This document shows, one piece after another, positions 1 through 4,995 of a DNA stretch of 61,728 bases. The position numbers and the translations under genes are program-made. Source of the DNA: an uncultured Prevotellaceae bacterium (GTDB lineage Bacteria > Bacteroidota > Bacteroidia > Bacteroidales > Bacteroidaceae); the NCBI GenBank assembly GCA_946185485.1, contig CAMHJQ010000003.1, forward strand, positions 89,883 through 151,610. The letters run 5' to 3'. The notes beneath the pieces were generated by a model. That model made no database searches and was not told where the DNA came from. It saw only the letters and a list, made by a program, of their open reading frames with translations. Each line of letters starts with the position of its first letter. Within the stretch, counting starts at the first letter, position 1.

Positions 1-759
1 AAGATTCGCCTCTAGGCCTCTGATAGCTACATTCATGTGAGCCATTTTCCAAGTGGAGGTGTTAAACTCTTGACCATAGATGCTGATATTTGCCAGTTCT
101 TTTTGATGACTCTTCAAGAACTTCGCACTTTGGACAAACATACCGCCTGAACCACAACAAGGGTCATAGACACGTCCTTCAAAAGGTTGCAATATCTCTA
201 CAATGGTACGGACAATACAGCTGGGGGTGTAGAACTCTCCAGCATTCTTGCCTTCCATAGAGGCGAACTTCTGCAAGCAATATTCATAGACACGCCCCAA
301 CAGGTCTTTCTCGTCACCTGACGCATGCATCTTGATATTGGTGAACAAATCCACCACATCACCAAGCCTGCGCTTATCCAATTCCTCACGTCCGTAATTG
401 CCTGGCAGAACACCTCTCAGCTTAGGATTCTCTTTTTCAATGGCCATCAAAGCCCTGTCGATGATATTGCCAACCTCAGGTGTACGAGAAGCATTCCTGA
501 TGACTTCCCATCGAGCCTCTGGTGGAACAAAGAAAATGCCATCAGCTTCGTACTCATCCCTATCTTCCACATCAGCATATTCATCATCCTTCAGTTCGTT
601 ATACTTAGATTCAAACTTATCGCTGATATACTTCAGGAATATCAATCCAAGCACTACACCTTCATATTCTGATGCGCTCAGGTTACCACGCAGTTTATCT
701 GCTGCTCTCCAGATGATTTCCTCAAATCCTATTGAGGTTGTATTTTCTTTCTTTGCCAT
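1..759 (-). CDS. hsdM: Type I restriction-modification system, methylase subunit (HsdM), 3' end outside the window
   Basis: N6-adenine DNA methyltransferase subunit of a type I restriction-modification complex. Reading leftward from the ATG at 759 gives MAKKENTTSIGF, an HsdM_N-like helical domain over about the first 130 residues, and then the SAM-binding motif DPCCGSGGM starting at residue 199. The frame is open to base 1, so only the first 253 residues are present. The catalytic NPPF/NPPY motif and the hsdS and hsdR partners would lie left of the window. The family call rests on the methylase motif and typical N-terminal wording (SEYEGVVLGLIFLKYISDKF). No frame disruption is seen. The upstream neighbour on the same strand is a GIY-YIG protein. 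Confidence 0.9.
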   Translation of the reverse strand, partial: MAKKENTTSIGFEEIIWRAADKLRGNLSASEYEGVVLGLIFLKYISDKFESKYNELKDDEYADVEDRDEYEADGIFFVPPEARWEVIRNASRTPEVGNIIDRALMAIEKENPKLRGVLPGNYGREELDKRRLGDVVDLFTNIKMHASGDEKDLLGRVYEYCLQKFASMEGKNAGEFYTPSCIVRTIVEILQPFEGRVYDPCCGSGGMFVQSAKFLKSHQKELANISIYGQEFNTSTWKMAHMNVAIRGLEANL

Positions 760-841
760 ATATCTTTATCTTTTATTTCCCATTGGAGTTATAATAGTAT
801 GGACGGAATATCGGGTACTAATTTGTAACTTTGAAGTTTTT

Positions 842-859
842 GCGTGGCCCTGGCCACGC
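842..859. repeat. Perfect GC-rich inverted repeat in the hsdM upstream gap
   Basis: GCGTGGCC, a 2-nt spacer (CT), then GGCCACGC. It lies in the 259-nt gap between the GIY-YIG gene and hsdM, which holds no convincing gene. There is no T-run directly after it on either strand, so it is not called a terminator. It may be a dispersed palindromic repeat. Confidence 0.5.
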
Positions 860-1018
860 CTACGGCTCGCCCGTTCTTCTTTCGCTTCATCCTTAAAACG
901 ATATGATGAACCAAATACTCTCAATATGCTTGAGCCTCTTACTAATTTTCTCCTTTTTCTTTGTTTATAATTACCCATCGTACTATGTATTCTAATTCGG
1001 ATACCATGAGGAGCGGAA

Positions 1019-1651
1019 CTACTCTTCAAACGGATAAGTTTCATCATAAATATCACTCAGCAGGCGGTCGTTGAAAACCCAATGCGGAGTGGGCTGAATG
1101 TGTTTCACCTTATAGCCTTTCAGTTGGGCAGAAAGGGCACTGATGGAAACCTCTTCGCCTTTATAGCTAACTCTTCTCTCTGATATAATAGTAACAGTAA
1201 TAGAAGGGTTGTCTTTCCATTTCAATACATCGCCTTTCTGCAATCCCATTTCGTAGAAATTCAATGGAGGACGTTTTGGCGGACGGGCATTAGAGCTGGC
1301 TACCTTGTCGTCATCAGTCAGATCATTTTGAATTTCCTCAGTCACATCTTCTGTCACATCGGTATGGTGGAATAGTTCAAGGATAGCCCTTGCTTGCTCA
1401 ACATTGATACGGAAGAATTCACGGTTCTTATTGACTCGCTGAGGATCAAAGGCAGTGTGAAGGGCTTTCTCAATTTTGGCACAGTCTTTATTGTTTACTC
1501 TGCAAGCAAATTGGCACTCAAAGGCTACAGGTACTCCAGTAGTATAGAGTTCCTTCATCCTCTTCTCCAAATCCTCTTGTTTCGTCATGCCTATCTTAAC
1601 AAGACCTGGCATATAGGGATTTGTCAGTAGATAAACTATTCCGTATTCCAT
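1019..1651 (-). CDS. GIY-YIG nuclease family (T5orf172-like) protein
   Basis: 210 residues. The N-terminus reads GIVYLLTN followed by LVKIGMT, the two signature segments of the GIY-YIG fold in its T5orf172 version, with a conserved downstream helix (IEKALHTAF) and REFF segment. Residues 1-100 are the nuclease-like domain and a short acidic linker follows. The last ~85 residues (GLQKGDVLKWKDNPSI... HWVFNDRLL) resemble the RAMA/DUF4357 type of domain linked to restriction or methylase proteins; this part is an inference from pattern only. It lies directly upstream of hsdM on the same strand, so a role in restriction or DNA handling is plausible but unproven. ATG start at 1651. Confidence 0.75.
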   Translation of the reverse strand: MEYGIVYLLTNPYMPGLVKIGMTKQEDLEKRMKELYTTGVPVAFECQFACRVNNKDCAKIEKALHTAFDPQRVNKNREFFRINVEQARAILELFHHTDVTEDVTEEIQNDLTDDDKVASSNARPPKRPPLNFYEMGLQKGDVLKWKDNPSITVTIISERRVSYKGEEVSISALSAQLKGYKVKHIQPTPHWVFNDRLLSDIYDETYPFEE

Positions 1652-1790
1652 ATATCTTGTTTTACTTTATTCTTTTTTAAAATCCTCGCTATTCTCACGA
1701 ACCACGAGGAACGTAAATTGTTTTTGTACTAAAAACCTAAAGTTTCCTCGCTTTGCAGCGGGAATGAAAATATTTATTATTATTTATAAC

Positions 1791-2165
1791 TTAGAATTCA
1801 ATGGTGGTCTCACCGTCCCATTCATCGTCGATGGTGATGGAGAGGCGGAGCAGGTTTGCTTTGATGTTCTTCTGAATCTCAGGATAGAGGGGGTCCTGGG
1901 TGGCGGCGGGATGCTGAGCCACGAAGGTCTTGACCTTAACGTTGAACTTGCCAATACTGTCGGAAGTGGCTACGTCAAGGGTCTTTGACTCGGCATGATA
2001 GGCGACTATTTCGGGATAGTACGTCAGCTCCTTCTCGCAGGCGACTGCGAGGAATATGCTCAGAATAAAGAAAATAAGGGGTAATGTGCGGGGAGCAACA
2101 AAGCCGAAGGCTTTAGAAAATACCCCCCCCACTTTCTTATAACTCGATGTCGTATTGTGTGTCAT
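1791..2165 (-). CDS. Small predicted lipoprotein with a G8 tract near its start
   Basis: 124 residues, family not recognised. A hydrophobic stretch (LPLIFFILSIFLAVAC) ends in a lipobox-like AVAC, so the mature protein would begin at Cys43 and be about 80 residues, probably anchored on a membrane. The n-region before the hydrophobic core is unusually long (about 27 residues). Part of it is encoded by a run of eight G (C8 at 2123-2130 on the + strand) and by the palindrome AAAGCC-GAA-GGCTTT at 2100-2114. No ATG follows the tract before the hydrophobic segment, so a length change in the run would frameshift the signal peptide. A TACTTTTG box lies at 2194-2201. Confidence 0.6.
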   Translation of the reverse strand: MTHNTTSSYKKVGGVFSKAFGFVAPRTLPLIFFILSIFLAVACEKELTYYPEIVAYHAESKTLDVATSDSIGKFNVKVKTFVAQHPAATQDPLYPEIQKNIKANLLRLSITIDDEWDGETTIEF

Positions 2166-2193
2166 AAGCGTGGGTTAATAGAATATTTGCCTA

Positions 2194-2201
2194 CAAAAGT
2201 A
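2194..2201 (-). promoter_or_regulatory. Bacteroidota -7 box (TACTTTTG) for the small lipoprotein gene
   Basis: On the minus strand the sequence reads TACTTTTG, a match to TAnnTTTG, about 30 nt upstream of the ATG at 2165. A clear -33 TTTG was not identified. Confidence 0.45.
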
Positions 2202-2224
2202 CAAAAAAAATCCGAACTGCCAAA

Positions 2225-2260
2225 AGATAAGGTGGAAATCTTACGACTTCCACCTTATCT
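2225..2260 (-). terminator. Likely intrinsic terminator downstream of the KilA-N gene
   Basis: A 13-bp perfect stem: AGATAAGGTGGAA (2225-2237) pairs with 2248-2260 across a 10-nt loop. On the minus strand it is followed by a short T-run (CTTTTGG). It sits about 140 nt past the stop of the truncated KilA-N gene and upstream of the lipoprotein promoter. Confidence 0.55.
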
Positions 2261-2398
2261 GTCAAAGGACACAGCGAGGACACAGCGGGACAGACCCTCA
2301 TACATCAGCCCTCAGCCATCTTCAGCGGATCAGAGAACCCCTGATCTACCTTTTGCTCTATGTATGTTGCTCTCTTCATAAATACTCTATAGCAATAG

Positions 2399-3109
2399 CT
2401 AATCATTGCCTATGCTGGGTGGAAGACTTGGTAGATTAGTCACATCAAGTGAAGACAGCACCTGTAGCTGTCTGACGGCCATCTGCCGCAACATTTGCAG
2501 ACGTTCAGCCTGCGGGTGTTTCTGCTCAATGAGTAGTGCATTGTATGACTCCATGTTCGACAGAACAAGCAGTTGCTGTAGAGAGGCATAGTCACGTATG
2601 TTTCCCTTGCGACCTTGGTTCTGTGACCGCCACTGTGCCGCTGTCATACCAAAGAGGGCCACGTTGAGTATGTCGGCCTCGTCCGCATACACAAAAGACT
2701 GCTGCTCTCGCGTCAGGTCTGGAGGCAACAGGTTCTGCTGTATGGCATCTGTGTGTACGCGGTAATTGAGCTTCGAAATCTCGCGATTTAGATTCCATGA
2801 CAAAGATAGCCGCGAGTTCTCGTCAAACTTCAGGCGGCGATAATCCTTCATCAAGTAGAGCTTGAACTCAGCGGAAATCCACGAAGCAAACTCCATTGCA
2901 ATGTCACTGTGAGCGTATGTTCCACCATAGCGTCCAGCCTTGGCTGTAATACCAATGGCACCTGTATTATCCACCCACTTTGAGGGTGTCATGACAAAGC
3001 GGTTTAGTCCTGCCTCTGTCCTAAACGTGTCGAATTGAACACGGTTAAAACTTGGATTATGGAGACTCTCCCAAAGACCGAGGAACTCAATGGTATTGCG
3101 GTTGCGCAT
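2399..3109 (-). CDS. KilA-N domain protein, N-terminally truncated
   Basis: 236 residues. The first residues, MRNRNTIEFLGLWESL, match an internal part of Bacteroidota KilA-N proteins, where this segment is usually preceded by about 40 residues containing the start of the DNA-binding domain. Downstream the typical KilA-N wording continues (GRYGGTYAHSDIAMEF, EFKLYLMKDY), followed by a C-terminal helical region. Reading upstream in frame from the ATG, a TAA stop appears within about 25 nt inside AAAGTTTAA repeats, so the missing piece is not present in this frame. The gene may be a remnant or may use this ATG to make a shortened protein. KilA-N domains are phage- and mobile-element-linked DNA-binding modules. 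No recombinase lies beside it. Confidence 0.7.
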   Translation of the reverse strand: MRNRNTIEFLGLWESLHNPSFNRVQFDTFRTEAGLNRFVMTPSKWVDNTGAIGITAKAGRYGGTYAHSDIAMEFASWISAEFKLYLMKDYRRLKFDENSRLSLSWNLNREISKLNYRVHTDAIQQNLLPPDLTREQQSFVYADEADILNVALFGMTAAQWRSQNQGRKGNIRDYASLQQLLVLSNMESYNALLIEQKHPQAERLQMLRQMAVRQLQVLSSLDVTNLPSLPPSIGND

Positions 3110-3226
3110 CCTGCCTCGGACGCTATTTTAAACTTTTAAACTTTTACACTTTTTGGTGTTTTTGGTTTTCTCATGAAGTTGTGACATGGAGAGTGAATAT
3201 GGAATGCATAATTTATGTATAATTAT

Positions 3227-3264
3227 TAAGAATATATATAATATATATATTATATATATTCTTA
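3227..3264. repeat. Perfect 38-bp AT-only-core palindrome
   Basis: Two 19-nt arms with no loop, starting TAAGAATATATATAATATA at 3227-3245 and mirrored exactly at 3246-3264. It is nested inside a larger imperfect inverted pair of AAAGTTTAA repeats. It could extrude as a cruciform or act as a binding site; no function can be assigned. Confidence 0.8.
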
Positions 3265-3447
3265 TATATGTACCCTGTGTTTTTGAAAGTATCAAAAAGT
3301 TTAAAAGTTTAAAGTTTAAAAGTTGATTTCGTGGGTAGTGACTGTCTGGAAGCAGAGGGTGGAGCACCTGCCGAAGGCATTATGTAGAAAAGCATAAAAT
3401 GATGGATGTAGCTGAGGGCACCGGCGCGCGGCGCAAGAAATTTTCCT

Positions 3448-3478
3448 GCTCCGTGCGGGAAATTTTCCTGCACGGAGC
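3448..3478. repeat. Hairpin repeat related to the palindrome at 33468-33524
   Basis: GCTCCGTGC pairs with GCACGGAGC across a 13-nt loop. The flanking GCGCAAGAAATTTTCCTG resembles the arm of the perfect palindrome at 33468-33524, so the two probably belong to one dispersed repeat family. Confidence 0.55.
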
Positions 3479-3624
3479 GGCCGGAGGGGAAAGAAAGGAA
3501 TGAAAGAAATGAAAGAAATGAAGAGGAATGAAAGAAATGATGCCTGGCTCAGAGGGTGCAGGATTTTTTTGCAAAAATGGGGTGAAAAATAGGGCTCAAA
3601 AACACTGGTTTTTTGGCATTTTGC

Positions 3625-3655
3625 TTGCAGGGGCCAAAATAAATGCGTACCTTTG
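3625..3655 (+). promoter_or_regulatory. Bacteroidota promoter for the HU-family gene
   Basis: TTG at 3625-3627, a 20-nt spacer, then TACCTTTG at 3648-3655, a good match to the TTTG-N19/20-TAnnTTTG consensus. It leaves a leader of about 150 nt before the ATG at 3811. Confidence 0.7.
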
Positions 3656-3810
3656 CAACAAGAAAAGGCGACGCTTCGCGTCTAAATAAAAAATATAAAA
3701 TAAAAAATAAGAAATAAAAAATCGAGGGAAGAGACGTTTCGGCGAGCGAGCCGGACGATGACAAATCTCTGAACTCCCAGAGTATTAACCATTAAAAACA
3801 CACAAAGACT

Positions 3811-4347
3811 ATGGCAGTAAACTTTATCCAAATGCCCCTCTGTCTGAGGAAGAACATCAACGAGAAGTCGTCTGCATACGGCAAGTACTACGTCGAGGTG
3901 GATAACGCCGAGACGCTGACCACCGAAGGTCTGGTGCAGCACATCCGCAACCACAACTGCGCCGTCGGCGAAGAGGCCATCGCCGCCGTGCTGAAGAAGC
4001 TGGGCGAGTGCGTTCCCGAACTGGTGGCACAGGGTCAGCCGGTGAAGATTGACGGTCTGGGCATCTTCCGCGCAACGGCAGCCAGCGAGGGTGCCGACGA
4101 GGCCGACGCCAAGCGCAAGGACTTCCAGCTGGCATCGCTGCTGAAGGGTATCCGCATGCGATTCCTTCCCCAGAGCGACGCCTTCAAGAACCTGACGTCG
4201 AAGCGTTTCCTCGAAGAGCGCGTCGCTCCCAGCGTGCGCTACGTGGTGGCCAGCGAGTCGCGTACCGTGGCTGGCGAGGAGCGTACCGTGCAGGTCCGCA
4301 CCACCATCGAGGACTTCCGCAACCCGGCAGACAACAACGGAGACTGA
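3811..4347 (+). CDS. HU-family DNA-binding protein (HU-HIG class)
   Basis: 178 residues, a nucleoid-type DNA-binding protein. It is twice the length of classical HU because it carries the longer Bacteroidota HU-related fold. The N-terminus (residues 1-125, with YGKYYVEVDN and VKIDGLGIFRA) holds the HU-like beta-arm and dimer elements. The C-terminal part (about 130-178) is the extra segment typical of the histone-like family in this phylum. It has its own promoter at 3625-3655 and a long leader. A 35-residue smalltalk gene follows after about 185 nt of tandem repeats, a pairing often seen in Bacteroidales. The actual DNA target is unknown. Antisense frames across it are shadows. Confidence 0.85.
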   Translation: MAVNFIQMPLCLRKNINEKSSAYGKYYVEVDNAETLTTEGLVQHIRNHNCAVGEEAIAAVLKKLGECVPELVAQGQPVKIDGLGIFRATAASEGADEADAKRKDFQLASLLKGIRMRFLPQSDAFKNLTSKRFLEERVAPSVRYVVASESRTVAGEERTVQVRTTIEDFRNPADNNGD

Positions 4348-4356
4348 TGTTTCCGA

Positions 4357-4532
4357 AATGAAGGGAATGAAGAGAAATGAAGAGAAATGAAGAGAAATGA
4401 AAGAAATGAAGTAACCATAAACTTCTCTCTTTGAGAGTGTGGTGTTCTCTCTTTGAGAGTGTGGCGTTGCAATGCAATCAAACTTCAAACTAATCATAAA
4501 CTTCAAACTTCAAACTTCAAATTTCAAACTTC
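4357..4532. repeat. Block of three short tandem-repeat families
   Basis: Three arrays in sequence: GAAATGAA(A/G) units (4357-4412); two 22-nt copies of TTCTCTCTTTGAGAGTGTGG-YG (4423-4444 and 4445-4466, one mismatch), each able to form a small hairpin CTCTC/GAGAG; and TTCAAAC units (about 4480-4532) that run right up to the next ATG. The array separates the HU gene from the smalltalk gene. Confidence 0.75.
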
Positions 4533-4640
4533 ATGAAGAAGAACACTTGGAAGACGGTGCTGCAGTTCATTGTCAGCATGCTGACGGCAGCCATCACAGC
4601 GCTGGGCACGACCTCGTGCATGGGCTACGGACCGTTCTGA
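4533..4640 (+). CDS. Smalltalk-type small membrane peptide
   Basis: 35 residues, too short for usual gene calling: MKKNTWKTVLQFIVSMLT begins a short positively charged segment followed by a single hydrophobic helix (about residues 8-27), ending TTSCMGYGPF. The pattern MKKxxWKxxLQ with a TSCMG end matches the small 'smalltalk' proteins found next to HU-family genes in Bacteroidales. The function is unknown. The ATG directly follows a TTCAAAC tandem array, and a strong terminator begins about 54 nt after the stop. Confidence 0.75.
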   Translation: MKKNTWKTVLQFIVSMLTAAITALGTTSCMGYGPF

Positions 4641-4694
4641 GCAGCCAGCCTGACAACAGGCTCGGGGGAAAGAAAGTGTAAGAATCTTAACGAA

Positions 4695-4733
4695 AAGAGG
4701 GTGTGCCAAGAAAAGGCACATCCTCTTGTTTTT
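4695..4733 (+). terminator. Intrinsic terminator after the smalltalk gene
   Basis: AAGAGG-GTGTGCC (4695-4707) pairs with GGCACA-TCCTCTT (4715-4727) across a 7-nt loop, followed by GTTTTT. This closes the HU/smalltalk transcript. Confidence 0.85.
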
Positions 4734-4740
4734 CTCTGCC

Positions 4741-4995
4741 GAATGACTGAGTAGACCCTTTAATCACAATAATTGTCAAAAACACCGCTGAATTAGACAA
4801 AGTTTGTTACCCCCCCTCAGGCCGTCCGAGAACCCTGATTTCAAAGACATTTTAGCCTGATTTTGACTAATTTCTAAGCCATATCATGTTGATGGCACGA
4901 CGCAAGTTATCAAGATTATTGCAGTTTATATAATGACCTCATTCAACGAAGCATGGGGTGACAGCAATAAAATACACTTTTCCATGAGGGGTGGG
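4741..4995. other. Gap between the terminator and the TonB receptor gene; probable element remnant
   Basis: From the smalltalk stop to the TonB receptor stop is 355 nt. Beyond the terminator no intact gene is present. A C7 run lies at 4810-4816, and a short reading frame on the minus strand resembles a transposase tail (listed separately). Confidence 0.5.
4867..4938 (-). pseudogene. Possible remnant of a transposase C-terminus
   Basis: On the minus strand the frame ending at the TAG at 4867 reads NCNNLDNLRRAINMIWLRN, wording that looks like the end of a Bacteroidota transposase. It is closed by an in-frame stop just upstream (TGA at 4939-4941), so at most 23 residues survive. No inverted terminal repeats were found. 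The call is from memory of pattern only and could be chance. Confidence 0.3.

Larger units (their letters stand above)
3110..3624. other. 515-nt gap with no gene; repeats and palindromes only
   Basis: No supported coding region. The gap holds: AAAGTTTAA-type repeats in opposite orientations at about 3123-3150 and 3296-3325; a perfect 38-bp AT palindrome between them (3227-3264); a GC-rich hairpin with two copies of GAAATTTTCCTG (3437-3478); and a GAAATGAAA tandem (about 3500-3541). The HU promoter follows at 3625. Confidence 0.7.

Noticed and set aside
842..859. Palindrome considered as a terminator of the GIY-YIG gene
   Set aside because: No T-run follows on the minus strand, and it is about 160 nt past the stop.
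766..1056. 96-codon minus-strand frame between the GIY-YIG gene and hsdM
   Set aside because: Overlaps the end of the GIY-YIG gene, contains the palindrome at 842-859, is rich in Arg/Lys and lacks family features.
3128..3367. 79-codon minus-strand frame in the gap before the HU gene
   Set aside because: Low-complexity Ile/Tyr-rich product of the AT palindrome and AAAGTTTAA repeats.
4423..4466. Two 22-nt repeats considered as iterons of an origin
   Set aside because: Only two copies, no replication gene, and they sit within a block of unrelated micro-repeats.
3682..4506. 274-codon frame opposite the HU gene
   Set aside because: No domain; it spans promoter and repeat regions, while the HU gene has a promoter and a clear family match.
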